NCBI RefSeq assembly: GCF_009789195.1
Contig: NZ_WSTC01000001.1
Coordinates: forward strand, 248,001 to 312,000
From: Paenibacillus sp. MMS18-CY102
GTDB taxonomy: Bacteria; Bacillota; Bacilli; Paenibacillales; Paenibacillaceae
Direction: 5' to 3'
Length of the DNA stretch: 64,000 nucleotides
Positions 17,276-26,478 of this stretch are shown here, one piece after another. The stretch's first letter is position 1. Each line of letters begins with the position of its first letter. The notes beneath the pieces were generated by a model. The model saw nothing but the letters and a program-made list of their open reading frames with translations, searched no databases and was not told the DNA's origin. The translations under genes and the position numbers were made by a program.

Positions 17276-17290
17276 TAACATCTTTAAGAG

Positions 17291-17330
17291 AAAGCCATTG
17301 AGTGATTTCACTCGATGGCTTTTTTTCGTT
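17291..17330 (+). terminator. Intrinsic terminator after rpsD
   Basis: AAAGCCATTGAGTG pairs with CACTCGATGGCTTT (one G-T pair), followed by TTTTTT. Confidence 0.9.
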
Positions 17331-17332
17331 TA

Positions 17333-17362
17333 AAAAAGGACGAAACCTCTCGGTTCGCCCTT
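17333..17362 (-). terminator. Intrinsic terminator after yidC
   Basis: On the minus strand AGGGCGAACC and GGTTTCGTCCT form a hairpin around GAGA, followed by TTTTTT, shortly after the yidC stop. Confidence 0.75.
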
Positions 17363-17368
17363 CAACCA

Positions 17369-18214
17369 TTACCCTTCAGCGCCTCTTGGATTTATGATCG
17401 GCGGCTCAGCTTGCTTCACCGTACGCCTCTGATATAGCTTATAAGCCAGCCACGATTGCCCAATCATGAATACTCCGCCAACGGCCCAATATAACGGCAG
17501 CGCAGCTGGCGCTGTAAAAGAAAAGAGCCCCATCATGACTGGCGATAAGTACATCAATATGGCCATCTGCTTCTGTTGGCTTGCATCCGAACCCGATAAA
17601 CGTTGGGACACGAAAGATTGAATCAAATATACGCCTGCTGCAATAAACGGCATTACAGGATCCGCTGAGCCAAGCTTAAACCATAAGAAAGTATGGGTCT
17701 TAAGCTCTGGTGTCATTCGAATCGCATAGTACAGGCCTGTCAATATTGGCAATTGAACGAGCAATGGCAAACAGCCGATCGCGAGTGGGTTAACACCGTG
17801 CTGCTGGTACAACTGCATCGTCTCTTGCTGCAGCTTGCGTTGGGATTCCGCATCTTTTCTTGACTTGTACTTTTCTTTGACCGCCACCAATTCAGGCGTT
17901 AATGCTTTCATCTTCGCCCTCATTGCCAACTGGCCGGTTTGCTGCCGAATCATCAATGGCATAAGAATTAGCCTGACGAGCAAAGTAATGACAATAATCG
18001 AAATGCCATAGCTGCCGTCGAACCAACCAGCCACATGCTGGATCACCGTTGAAAACGGATAAACAATATAATGATTAAACGTTCCAGGCGTGCTGCTGTC
18101 TATCGTGCCGTTTGCCCCACAACCGCTAATAAGCATTAATGCGATGAACAGTAATACGAATCCGTAACGACGCGGGAAAGCGAACCCGCTGTTGCTTCTT
18201 TGTATTTTCCCCAT
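17369..18214 (-). CDS. yidC: YidC/Oxa1/SpoIIIJ family membrane protein insertase
   Basis: A 281-residue membrane insertase that helps integrate proteins into the membrane, with or without Sec. It starts with a lipoprotein signal ending in lipobox LISGC, as in Gram-positive SpoIIIJ/YqjG. Five membrane segments follow, with the groove arginine in IIVITLLVRLILMPLMIRQ, the cytosolic hairpin KMKALTPELVAVKEKYKSRKDAESQ, and GVNPLAIGCLPLLVQLPI. The ATG at 18214 has GAGGAGGA 5 bases upstream. Its first 79 bases overlap the 3' end of a small membrane-protein gene in another frame, implying coupling. It is not next to rnpA, so it is probably a second copy rather than the oriC-proximal one. Confidence 0.92.
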   Translation of the reverse strand: MGKIQRSNSGFAFPRRYGFVLLFIALMLISGCGANGTIDSSTPGTFNHYIVYPFSTVIQHVAGWFDGSYGISIIVITLLVRLILMPLMIRQQTGQLAMRAKMKALTPELVAVKEKYKSRKDAESQRKLQQETMQLYQQHGVNPLAIGCLPLLVQLPILTGLYYAIRMTPELKTHTFLWFKLGSADPVMPFIAAGVYLIQSFVSQRLSGSDASQQKQMAILMYLSPVMMGLFSFTAPAALPLYWAVGGVFMIGQSWLAYKLYQRRTVKQAEPPIINPRGAEG

Positions 18215-18504
18215 TTGAATCCTCCTCGTATAGTAGAACCTAGTTCTTCTGCTAACGAGGAGTTACAATCTGTTGCATCTTCGTCGGGCGCTTCCTTCCG
18301 TTTCACTTTTCGCACGAGCCCATGCCGAATATCCGCCCATTCACGTACAGTGCCTGCTAACGGCGCTTCCGAAAGCCATACATACGGTTCACTATTGTAA
18401 TACTCGATAGGTGAATGAGCTGTCCAGCAGAAGTAAACATACGCCAACGAACACAACACACTAATGGAGAACAAATAAGGGATAATATCATTTAACTCGA
18501 ACAT
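18136..18504 (-). CDS. Small membrane protein of unknown function overlapping yidC
   Basis: A 122-residue reading frame with a very strong GGGAGGTGA site before its ATG at 18504. One hydrophobic segment spans about residues 9-27 (YLFSISVLCSLAYVYFCW), followed by a cytosolic or external tail rich in charged residues (VRKVKRKEAPDEDATD). The last 26 codons overlap the start of yidC in another frame. I do not recognise a family. The good ribosome site and long region unique to this frame support it as real, but the C-terminal part inside yidC may not be conserved. Confidence 0.6.
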   Translation of the reverse strand: MFELNDIIPYLFSISVLCSLAYVYFCWTAHSPIEYYNSEPYVWLSEAPLAGTVREWADIRHGLVRKVKRKEAPDEDATDCNSSLAEELGSTIRGGFKWGKYKEATAGSLSRVVTDSYYCSSH

Positions 18505-18598
18505 CAGGGTTCACCTCCCTTCATCGCTCATAGCCGATGCCTATATTGTAGGCCTTTCTAATAGGAAGCTGCAACCCGTCAAGCACTGACAATGATCG

Positions 18599-18808
18599 CT
18601 AGTTTCCGCTCGAATGTACCACTTTCACGCGCCCCACTTGGCCATCCTGCAGGCGAACCTTGATGCCATGCGGATGATTAGGCGAATTCGTTAAAATTTG
18701 TTGAACCACACCGCGTGTCAAAGCGCCCGTGCGTTGATCCTTTTTCAATACGATATCGACTGTCAATCCCGTTCGAATGTTGCTTCTGACATTTCCTGAT
18801 TCACTCAT
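18599..18808 (-). CDS. ywbE: YwbE family protein
   Basis: A 69-residue protein matching the YwbE family: NIRTGLTVDIVLKKDQRTGALTRGVVQQILTNSPNHPHGIKVRL with a short C-terminal strand ending VGRVKVV. The fold is expected to be a small beta-barrel (KOW-like); no function is established that I know of. It is a single gene upstream of, and divergent from, the potassium channel gene. Confidence 0.9.
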   Translation of the reverse strand: MSESGNVRSNIRTGLTVDIVLKKDQRTGALTRGVVQQILTNSPNHPHGIKVRLQDGQVGRVKVVHSSGN

Positions 18809-18981
18809 TTAATCTCGTGCTCCTATCTATCCTTAAACGTTTACCTATCGTAGCATAATTAAATTATGGACACCAATATTGATCCATTCTTCTATACAAG
18901 GTATGCTAAATTCATCTAATTACATAAGTTTATTCTGCAATCCAATAATAATCATACTTTCATTTGTTCGGAGTTGAATAC

Positions 18982-20343
18982 ATGCTTAATTATTCGAATA
19001 GAAAACGGGCATTTCGATTATCGCCACCCCAGACGTTAGCACTTGGCTTTATCGTCATTATTTTAATTGGATCAGTTATTTTTGCCACTCCGAGCTCCAA
19101 TACAAACGGAGAAGCGCTTCCCTTCCTTGATGCCATGTTTATTGCCGCCTCTGCTGCCTGCGTAACGGGGCTATCTGTCATTAATGTTGGAATGGACTTT
19201 ACGACGCTTGGACAAGTGTCCTTAATGGTTCTAATCCAGGTAGGCGGGCTCGGGTTTACGACGATGGCGACGCTTATTGCGATTGTGCTTAGGCGACGGA
19301 TTTCATTCCGGGAGCGGCTCATTTTACAGGAAGCAATGAATCAAACGACACTTGAAGGCATTATCCCGCTGATTAAGAAAGTAATGGTCTACTCGCTCGT
19401 GATCGAAGCAGTAGGCGCCATTTTATTAGCCTCACGTTTTATGACAGAAATGCCAGTTGGACGAGCGTTATACTTCGGTTTGTTTCACAGCATCTCCATT
19501 TTTAACAATGCAGGATTTGATTTATTCGGGATGTATCCCGACCGGTCCGCCAGCTTGATTGATTACGCGCAAGATCCGTTCATTTCGATCGTATCCATGA
19601 TTCTGATCGTTCTCGGAGGGCTAGGATTCATCGTCCTTTCCGACCTTATTACATACCGCCAAAACAAACGCCTAACGCTTCACTCCAAAGTCGTACTGGC
19701 GGCGTCCGCAGGGCTTATCGTGTTCGGAACGATCATTATTTTTATTTTCGAATATTCAAACCCCAATACCATGCAGCCGCTATCGTTTACTCATAAGCTG
19801 CTCAATGCGATGATGCAGTCGGTAAGCTCCCGTTCAGCAGGCGTGAGCACTGTCGATATTGGCGAGTTGCGCCAGGCAACCCAATTTGCCATTATGCTTC
19901 TTATGTTCGTAGGGGCCGCTCCCGGATCCACTGGCGGAGGGATCAAGGTAACGACGCTAGTCGTGCTCATCTTTGCTGTTATTGCTATGCTAAGGGGCCG
20001 TGAAGATGTTGTCCTGTTCCGCAGGCGGCTCGATCAAGATCGCATTCATAAAGCGATTACATTCACGCTGCTATCCTTCTTCCTTATCGTTATTGCAACA
20101 ATGGTTCTAACGACGACTGAATCTGCCCCTTTCCTGCCTATTATGTTCGAGGTAACTTCCGCATTTGCAACGGCTGGCATGTCGACAGGCATAACGGATC
20201 AGTTCAGCTCGTTTGGCAAAGCCTTTCTCATCGTGCTCATGTTTGTCGGCCGGCTTGGCCCTGTTACATTAGCATTCGCCCTAGCACGAAAGCCAGAGAA
20301 GGACAAATTCAGGCGTCCCGAGGGACGCATTACGATTGGCTAA
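18982..20343 (+). CDS. ktrB: TrkH/KtrB family potassium uptake channel subunit
   Basis: A protein of 453 residues from the ATG at 18982 (GGAG 8 bases upstream; a TTG six codons earlier is less likely). It is the membrane pore of a Ktr potassium uptake system. The four P-loop repeats are visible, with filter regions AACVTGLSV, HSISIFNNAGFD, SVSSRSAGVST and EVTSAFATAGMSTG. A gating-loop-like segment GAAPGSTGGGIKVTT is in the third repeat. No RCK subunit (KtrA/KtrC) is adjacent, so the regulatory partner must be encoded elsewhere; this resembles lone ktrD of Bacillus. A terminator follows. Confidence 0.92.
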   Translation: MLNYSNRKRAFRLSPPQTLALGFIVIILIGSVIFATPSSNTNGEALPFLDAMFIAASAACVTGLSVINVGMDFTTLGQVSLMVLIQVGGLGFTTMATLIAIVLRRRISFRERLILQEAMNQTTLEGIIPLIKKVMVYSLVIEAVGAILLASRFMTEMPVGRALYFGLFHSISIFNNAGFDLFGMYPDRSASLIDYAQDPFISIVSMILIVLGGLGFIVLSDLITYRQNKRLTLHSKVVLAASAGLIVFGTIIIFIFEYSNPNTMQPLSFTHKLLNAMMQSVSSRSAGVSTVDIGELRQATQFAIMLLMFVGAAPGSTGGGIKVTTLVVLIFAVIAMLRGREDVVLFRRRLDQDRIHKAITFTLLSFFLIVIATMVLTTTESAPFLPIMFEVTSAFATAGMSTGITDQFSSFGKAFLIVLMFVGRLGPVTLAFALARKPEKDKFRRPEGRITIG

Positions 20344-20359
20344 TCTAGATTGCTGCTGC

Positions 20360-20392
20360 AAACATTCCAAGCAATTGGAATGTTTGTTTTTT
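20360..20392 (+). terminator. Intrinsic terminator after ktrB
   Basis: AAACATTCCAA and TTGGAATGTTT pair around GCAA, followed by TTTT. Confidence 0.88.
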
Positions 20393-20469
20393 ATCGAAGC
20401 TTCGGCTGGCTGGCAGTGGAGAGGATGGGAATGAACCCCAATCAAAGGATGCCGATCAAGCGCGAATTA

Positions 20470-20478
20470 TGCTATAAT
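20470..20478 (+). promoter_or_regulatory. Extended -10 promoter element for PBP1A gene
   Basis: TGCTATAAT (20470-20478) is a consensus extended -10, about 25 bases before the ribosome site; no clear -35 is visible. Confidence 0.55.
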
Positions 20479-20501
20479 AAGTCTGTTAATCGGAGGAGGA
20501 A

Positions 20502-23500
20502 TTGGCTTGTATGGCAGAAGAACGGAAGTCATCATCACCCGCGGTACATAGCAAATGGCGAACATTTGGCCTCGTTGTTTGGATAACCTTCAAATGGATG
20601 TTCATTTTCGGACTCATGATCGGCTTATTCGCCGGAGGAATTGCAACGGGCTATGTCGCATCATTCGTAAAGGACGAGCCCGTTCGTCCTCGAGCGCTCA
20701 TAGAGCAGAAACTCGTTGACAATTCAGAAACCGGCTTCGTTTATTTTAACGATAACGTCACGCCGATCGGGCAATTGCGAACGGAAGAGGATCGACGTGT
20801 GGTCGAGCTCAAGGATGTTCCGAAGCAAGTCATAGATGCAGTGCTTGCCACGGAGGATAATAACTTCTATGAACACTTCGGCATAGACTTGAAGGGCACC
20901 GCGAGGGCAGTTTTACAAAAGGTAATGAATAAAGAAACGCAGACTGGCGGCAGTACGCTGACGCAGCAAATCGCCAGACGTATGTTCCTCAGTCTAGACA
21001 AGTCAGACAGCCGTAAGGTAAAGGAAATCTTCCTTTCCATACGCATGGAGCGTTACATCACGAAGGATGAAATCCTAACGGCTTATCTGAATAAGGTGCC
21101 TTTCGGCAATGGCTCAAGCGGCTACAACTTATACGGCATTAAAGCAGCAGCCAAAGGCATTTTTAATATTTCCGACTTGAATCAGCTGAACATTGCGCAA
21201 TCGGCCTATCTCGCCGGACTGCCGCAGCGTCCATCCGCCTATACAGCCTATAACGGCAAGGGTCAATGGAACGAGAAAGGACTCAAATACGCCATTGAAC
21301 GCCAGCATAATGTACTCGGCTACATGCTGAACAAGGGCCGGATTACGAAGCAGCAGTACGATGAAGCATTGCAATTCGACATCCGGGCTACGATGGCGCA
21401 ACCGACGAAAAAAGCATACGCTACCTTCCCTTACCTCATGTTGGAATCGGAACGTGAAGCAGCAGAAATTTTGCTAATGCAGCAAGATTCAGATTTGACG
21501 AAAGAGAAGATCGCAGAAAACCCAAGCCTGCTTGAGGAAGCTCGCGAGCAGCTGCAGCGTGGCGGTTATCGCGTATACACGACGATTGATAAGAAAATCT
21601 ACAACCTCATGCACAAAATTGGCGAGAATCCAGAAAACTTTGCGCCAGACAGCAAAGAAAAAGGAATCGAGCAAATCGCCGGCATCATGATTGACCATCG
21701 GACAGGCGCCATTCTTGGCATGTTAGAAGGCCGCGACTTCTACGAAGAGCAAATGAACTTCGCGACACAAATGACGCGCCAGCCAGGCTCTACGATGAAA
21801 ACAATCGCCGCATACTTGCCAGCGCTAGAAAAAGGGTATATCCAACCAGCTGGCGTGCTCGATGATGCTCCAATCGTGTTGAAGGATGGCCAGAAAGGCT
21901 ATCATATTCCTAAAAACTCGAACAATCGTTATCTGGGCCTCGTCACGGCGAGGGAAGCGTTGAACCGCTCGCTTAACTTGCCAGCGCTCAAGCTTTTCCT
22001 TGATGATGTCAAAATCGATAACGCTTGGAAGTTCGCGCGTTCATTAGGCATAACTACTTTGCAACCCGAAGATGACAATGCCCAGACAGGTGTAATTGGC
22101 GGTTTAAGCAAAGGCGTAACGGTCGAGGAACTGGCGAATGCCTATGGTACAATACCGAACAAGGGCGTTTTCAATGACGCGTTTATGATTTCGAAAATTA
22201 CCGATTCCGCTGGAAAAGTAATTTATGAGCATAAAGCAAAACCAACACGCGTCTATTCTGAGCAAACCGCATTCCTAATGACGGACATGCTCAGTACCGT
22301 TATCTCTGATGCGAATGGTACAGCCCATTCTGTGAAGTCGAAATTTAAGCAATACGGCAAAATCCCTGTCGCCGGCAAAACCGGTTCAACTCAAGATTAT
22401 GGCGATGTATGGTTTATGGGCTTCACGCCAGACATTACGCTTGGCGTCTGGGCAGGTTATGAGAAGTCGGTTCATACCTTGTCTAAGGATGGGCGCACGC
22501 GCGCTCGCTCTATTTGGACGATGATCATGAACGAAGTCACTGCTGCAGAACCAGAATTGTTCCCTACCAAGTCTTGGTCCAAGCCGGACGGAATCGTTCG
22601 CGCCACCGTGTCCAGCGTAAGCGGCAAGCTGCCTACAGACTTGACTAGACAAGCGGGACTGCTAGTGACGGACTGGTTTAACAAAAAGTATTTGCCAAAA
22701 ACATCCGATGATGCACTCGTTAAAATGGCGTTCATCCCTTACAACGGCGTGAACTATGTTCCGAATGCGGCTACGCCATCCGATATGGTGCGAGAACAAA
22801 TCGTCGTTAAACGGAAAAGGCCACTCGATGTATTGATGGAAGAAATTCAGAAAGCCCAGTCCGTCCTGCCTTCGAGCAGCCGCCGGCCAATGTCATTCTT
22901 CTTGCCTGAGGATGCCGAGAACAACGCACCATCTAAGGTTGACCCAAGGCAAGACGACGGCAGTGCACCAAGTGCACCTGCAAACGTAAGATTAGCATCT
23001 GTAAGCGCATCTGCTTCAAATATTTCATTTAATCCGAGCCCACAGGCTGACGTTGTTGGATATCGCCTCTACCGCTCTGATTCGCCAGGTGCACCATTCA
23101 AACAAGTTGGCGATACGGTCCTAGTGGGTGAGAAAACAGTCTTCTCAACGGCAGCTGGTGCAGCGTTTACTTATTACGTAACTGCGGTGGACGTAGTCGG
23201 CCATGAATCCGCACCTAGCCGATCAGTTGGTGCATCTAGCGGCCCTAGTGACCCAGCAACGCCACCGGCCACACCTGATACAGGCACAGGCGTTCCAACG
23301 CCGGGCACGACGCCAGGCGGTTCTACAGGCAACACGGGAGGCACCACTGGCAATAACACCGGTGGCACCACTGGCGGCACTTCGAACGGCAATGCTAATT
23401 CTGGTGGCACGCCAATTGAACCCGAAACGCCAGAGGGTACGATCCCATTGCCTTCCGCACCTAACGGGCTGTCCGTGGAAGCGACAGATATAGGCGTCCG

Positions 23501-23714
23501 AATTACGTGGAACGCGAATGCTGTGTCTGATCAAGTTACGAAGTACAACGTTTATTACAGTGCAAACAATGATGGAAAGTATGTGAAGCTTGGCTCGACG
23601 GGCGAAACTCACTTCGAATACGTTTCTGTCATGACTACAGGCTCTTACCAGGTAACAGCCGCCAATGATCGCGGTGAATCATCAAGCTCCGCTTCTATTA
23701 TCTACGGAAGCTAG
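20502..23714 (+). CDS. Class A penicillin-binding protein (PBP1A) with two C-terminal FN3 domains
   Basis: A bifunctional peptidoglycan synthase of 1070 residues. After a short cytosolic tail and one membrane helix (about 24-50), the GT51 domain shows ATEDNNFYEHFGID (catalytic Glu near 118) and GGSTLTQQIARRMF. The transpeptidase domain has STMK (about 429), SLN (about 489) and KTGST (about 624). Two fibronectin type III domains follow (about 825-905 and 985-1068), separated by a Gly/Thr/Asn-rich linker of about 70 residues. Start is uncertain: TTG 20502 is 2-5 bases after GGAGGAGG, ATG 20511 is 11 bases after it. The gene stands alone between terminators. Confidence 0.93.
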   Translation: MACMAEERKSSSPAVHSKWRTFGLVVWITFKWMFIFGLMIGLFAGGIATGYVASFVKDEPVRPRALIEQKLVDNSETGFVYFNDNVTPIGQLRTEEDRRVVELKDVPKQVIDAVLATEDNNFYEHFGIDLKGTARAVLQKVMNKETQTGGSTLTQQIARRMFLSLDKSDSRKVKEIFLSIRMERYITKDEILTAYLNKVPFGNGSSGYNLYGIKAAAKGIFNISDLNQLNIAQSAYLAGLPQRPSAYTAYNGKGQWNEKGLKYAIERQHNVLGYMLNKGRITKQQYDEALQFDIRATMAQPTKKAYATFPYLMLESEREAAEILLMQQDSDLTKEKIAENPSLLEEAREQLQRGGYRVYTTIDKKIYNLMHKIGENPENFAPDSKEKGIEQIAGIMIDHRTGAILGMLEGRDFYEEQMNFATQMTRQPGSTMKTIAAYLPALEKGYIQPAGVLDDAPIVLKDGQKGYHIPKNSNNRYLGLVTAREALNRSLNLPALKLFLDDVKIDNAWKFARSLGITTLQPEDDNAQTGVIGGLSKGVTVEELANAYGTIPNKGVFNDAFMISKITDSAGKVIYEHKAKPTRVYSEQTAFLMTDMLSTVISDANGTAHSVKSKFKQYGKIPVAGKTGSTQDYGDVWFMGFTPDITLGVWAGYEKSVHTLSKDGRTRARSIWTMIMNEVTAAEPELFPTKSWSKPDGIVRATVSSVSGKLPTDLTRQAGLLVTDWFNKKYLPKTSDDALVKMAFIPYNGVNYVPNAATPSDMVREQIVVKRKRPLDVLMEEIQKAQSVLPSSSRRPMSFFLPEDAENNAPSKVDPRQDDGSAPSAPANVRLASVSASASNISFNPSPQADVVGYRLYRSDSPGAPFKQVGDTVLVGEKTVFSTAAGAAFTYYVTAVDVVGHESAPSRSVGASSGPSDPATPPATPDTGTGVPTPGTTPGGSTGNTGGTTGNNTGGTTGGTSNGNANSGGTPIEPETPEGTIPLPSAPNGLSVEATDIGVRITWNANAVSDQVTKYNVYYSANNDGKYVKLGSTGETHFEYVSVMTTGSYQVTAANDRGESSSSASIIYGS

Positions 23715-23753
23715 CCGATCAGGTCTAAAACACAGTAAGCTGCAAAACATTTA

Positions 23754-23803
23754 AGGGCTATTCCCTAAGGTCTTGATGACCATAGGGAATAGCCCTGTTT
23801 TCT
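23754..23803. terminator. Strong intrinsic terminator, bidirectional
   Basis: AGGGCTATTCCCTA (23754-23767) pairs with TAGGGAATAGCCCT (23783-23796), with inner GGTC/GACC, then GTTTTCTTT. It separates the convergent PBP and acsA genes. Confidence 0.88.
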
Positions 23804-23873
23804 TTCATATCGAGCAGAACAAAATGAAGCCGCCTTGAATGTCATGATGACTTCCAAGACAGCCCCTACACCA

Positions 23874-25598
23874 TTAATCTTCAATTGTAGATAAATCGCC
23901 AGTTGGCAAATTGAGTTCCCATGCTTTCAATACGCGCCGCATAATTTTGCCGCTGCGCGTTTTCGGCAGCTTATCCCTAAACTCAATTTCACGTGGAGAT
24001 GCATGCGCGGACAATCCGATTTTGACAAACTTCGCGATGTCCTCTTTCAACTCATCTGAAGCTGTAAAGCCTTCACGAAGAGCGATGAACGCTTTAATGA
24101 TTTCGCCCCGCACAGGATCTGGCTTGCCAATAACGCCTGCTTCGGCTACGGCCGGATGCTCAACCAGTTTGCTCTCAACCTCGAAAGGCCCTACACGTTC
24201 GCCCGATGTGTTAATCACGTCATCGATACGCCCTTGGAACCAGAAATATCCGTCCTCGTCCATATAAGCGGAATCACCTGAAATATACCAACCAGGAATA
24301 CGGAAATATTCCTCGTATTTCGCATCGTTATTCCAAATGCGGCGCATCATCGACGGCCATGGCGCTGCTACAGCCAAGTTGCCCATGCGATAAGGCGGAA
24401 CCTCATTGCCTTGGTCATCAATAATCGCAGCGCGTACGCCTGGCAGAGGCTTGCCCATGGAGCCTGGCTTAATATCCATTGAAGGGTAGTTACAAATTAA
24501 TTGCCCACCGGTCTCCGTCATCCACCACGTATCATGAATGCGTTGGTTGTACACTTTCAGCCCCCACCGTACAACCTCAGGATTGAGCGGCTCGCCTACG
24601 CTCAATACATGGCGCAAGCTAGAGAGATCAAAGCTCGATACGACGTCTTCACCAGCACCCATCAACATACGGAATGCCGTTGGCGCACTATACCATACCG
24701 TAACGCCATACTTTTGCAACGTGCTGTACCAGTCCTGCGGGCTGAATCGGCCGCCACGAACGACATTCGTAGCCCCATTGAGCCACGGAGCGAAGATGCC
24801 ATAGGACGTCCCTGTTACCCAGCCTGGATCGGCTGTACACCAGTATACATCATCCTCACGCAGGTCGAGAACGACACGGCCGGTATAATAATGTTGGATC
24901 ATTGCATTTTGTGCATGGAACACGCCTTTCGGCTTGCCTGTAGATCCCGACGTATAATGTAAAATGAGCCCGTCCTCACGGTCAAGCCATTCCACCTCTG
25001 CTTCGTCTGAAGCTTGGCTCATCTCCTGCTCGTAGCTCAGCAAGCCTTCCTGTGAAGCATCCGTGCCGCCCACGAGAACGATATGCTTAAGTTCAGGCAG
25101 CTCGTCCCGATTGATGCGCTGCACCAAGGTTGGTGTCGTCACAATCGCACATGCTCCGCTATCTAGCAATCGGTCCTTTACGGCCGTTTCCATGAACGCT
25201 TCGAATAATGGCCCGACGACAGCGCCTACTTTCAGTGCGCCGAGCAAGCTGACATACAGCTCCGGTGTGCGGGGCATGAAAATAAATACGCGGTCCCCTT
25301 TGGCAACGCCATGCTGGCGCAGCACATTGGCAAACCGATTCGATTGCTTGCTCAATTGCTCATAGGTCCAGCTCTCCTCGCGGGAAGCATCGCTATAATG
25401 AAGCGCAACCTTGTCCCCTTTGCCTTCCAAAACATGCCGATCAATGGCTTCATGCGCCATATTTACTTTGCCAGTCTTATGCCATGTGAAGTGGCTTTCT
25501 ATTTGCTCCCAATCAAATTGTGCACGTGCGGCGTCATAATCCCCGAGATTCGTGCGCTCTGCTGTTGCCGGTATGCGTTCTTGATGTAAGTTGATCAT
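23874..25598 (-). CDS. acsA: Acetyl-CoA synthetase
   Basis: A protein of 574 residues from ATG 25598 (GGGAG 9 bases upstream; an ATG three codons earlier is fused to that site). It activates acetate with ATP and CoA through acetyl-AMP. Motifs of the ANL superfamily: LHYTSGSTGKPKGV (A3), WWMTETGG (A5), YISGDSAYMDEDGY (A7), FQGRIDDVINTSGERVGPFEVE (A8), and the C-terminal LPKTRSGKIMRR containing the lysine acetylated by AcuA-type enzymes. The length matches the Bacillus type. It is divergent from acuA-acuC, and a cre-like site lies in the shared upstream region, so repression by CcpA in glucose is likely. Confidence 0.95.
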   Translation of the reverse strand: MINLHQERIPATAERTNLGDYDAARAQFDWEQIESHFTWHKTGKVNMAHEAIDRHVLEGKGDKVALHYSDASREESWTYEQLSKQSNRFANVLRQHGVAKGDRVFIFMPRTPELYVSLLGALKVGAVVGPLFEAFMETAVKDRLLDSGACAIVTTPTLVQRINRDELPELKHIVLVGGTDASQEGLLSYEQEMSQASDEAEVEWLDREDGLILHYTSGSTGKPKGVFHAQNAMIQHYYTGRVVLDLREDDVYWCTADPGWVTGTSYGIFAPWLNGATNVVRGGRFSPQDWYSTLQKYGVTVWYSAPTAFRMLMGAGEDVVSSFDLSSLRHVLSVGEPLNPEVVRWGLKVYNQRIHDTWWMTETGGQLICNYPSMDIKPGSMGKPLPGVRAAIIDDQGNEVPPYRMGNLAVAAPWPSMMRRIWNNDAKYEEYFRIPGWYISGDSAYMDEDGYFWFQGRIDDVINTSGERVGPFEVESKLVEHPAVAEAGVIGKPDPVRGEIIKAFIALREGFTASDELKEDIAKFVKIGLSAHASPREIEFRDKLPKTRSGKIMRRVLKAWELNLPTGDLSTIED

Positions 25599-25651
25599 GC
25601 TTATCATCTCCCGTCAAATAAGCGACCTTCATCTATTGGAAGGCGCAAGCG

Positions 25652-25741
25652 AGTATACGTTTTCATTTCCACCTGTGATATTATACCATAGAGCCTATAA
25701 ACGAGACTATCCTTTTCAAATGGCATTCGTTTTGCTATAAG
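25652..25741. promoter_or_regulatory. Divergent acsA/acuA promoter region with cre-like site
   Basis: On the minus strand a perfect TATAAT (25685-25680) points to acsA; just past its expected start, 25652-25665 reads TGAAAACGTATACT on that strand, matching the CcpA cre consensus at 12 of 14 positions. On the plus strand an extended -10, TGC-TATAAG (25733-25741), points to acuA. Confidence 0.65.
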
Positions 25742-25797
25742 TGTAGTAGGCTTAGGCTTCTGCCACACTTGATGACGGAAAAGGGGGAATTCTGGCA

Positions 25798-26430
25798 TTG
25801 GAGCATGTGAAGCGATATCAACGCATTTCTATAACCCAAAACAACCGTGAACTCGTAATTGAGGGTCCAGTTCCTCCCGAGCGATTGCAAACCTACCAAA
25901 TGCATGCAGGGCTTCATGCCTTCCGTCGCCCTGCTGACCAGTTAGTCGCACTAATCGAAATTGCAGATCTTCCAGAGGGCCGAATTATTGTCTGCCGCGA
26001 TGGCGAAACCATCATCGGCTACGTCACCTTCCATTATCCCGATGAGCTTGAACGCTGGTCTGATGCAGGCATGGCCGATCTTGTCGAGCTAGGTGCCGTC
26101 GAAGTTGCTGCCGAATACCGTTCAGGCGGCATTGGCAAACAAATGATTCAAATTGCCTTCGCGGAAGGCCAGCTTGACCGAATGATTGTATATACAACGG
26201 AGTACTATTGGCATTGGGACTTAGAAGGAATGAAACTCAGTGTTTGGGAATATCGCGGAATGATGGAGCGTGTCATGCAATCTATCGGCATGATCTGGTT
26301 CGCAACGGATGATCCCGAGATTTGCTCACACCCTGCGAATTGTTTGATGGTCCGTGTAGGGCCAGACGTTCCGCTCGCTTCCGTTGAGCAATTCGACCGG
26401 GTTCGCTTCAGGCAACGATTTATGTATTAA
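25798..26430 (+). CDS. acuA: AcuA acetyltransferase (GNAT)
   Basis: A 210-residue protein acetyltransferase that inactivates acetyl-CoA synthetase by acetylating its active-site lysine. Strong similarity to Bacillus AcuA is evident: IEGPVPPERLQTYQMHAGLHAFRRP, LPEGRIIVCRDGETIIGYVTFHYPDELERWS, the acetyl-CoA loop EYRSGGIGKQM, and TEYYWHWDLEGMKLSVWEYRGMMER. The start is a TTG at 25798 behind GGGGGA. The gene runs 48 bases ahead of acuC; acuB, which lies between them in Bacillus, is absent here. Together with divergent acsA it forms the reversible acetylation switch for acetate use. Confidence 0.95.
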   Translation: MEHVKRYQRISITQNNRELVIEGPVPPERLQTYQMHAGLHAFRRPADQLVALIEIADLPEGRIIVCRDGETIIGYVTFHYPDELERWSDAGMADLVELGAVEVAAEYRSGGIGKQMIQIAFAEGQLDRMIVYTTEYYWHWDLEGMKLSVWEYRGMMERVMQSIGMIWFATDDPEICSHPANCLMVRVGPDVPLASVEQFDRVRFRQRFMY

Positions 26431-26478
26431 GCAATCGGTGCTTCCCACCGTATTATGCTAGGAAGGGTGTTTATCTAT

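Noticed and set aside
16676-17311. Minus-strand open frame of 211 codons opposite rpsD
   Set aside because: rpsD is unmistakable on the plus strand; the antisense frame has no start signal or family similarity.
18809-18981. Possible c-di-AMP riboswitch before ktrB
   Set aside because: The region is too short and AT-rich, without the conserved aptamer blocks.
23260-23450. Repetitive DNA that could be a CRISPR or satellite array
   Set aside because: It encodes the in-frame Gly/Thr/Asn-rich linker of the PBP; units are short and irregular, without spacers.
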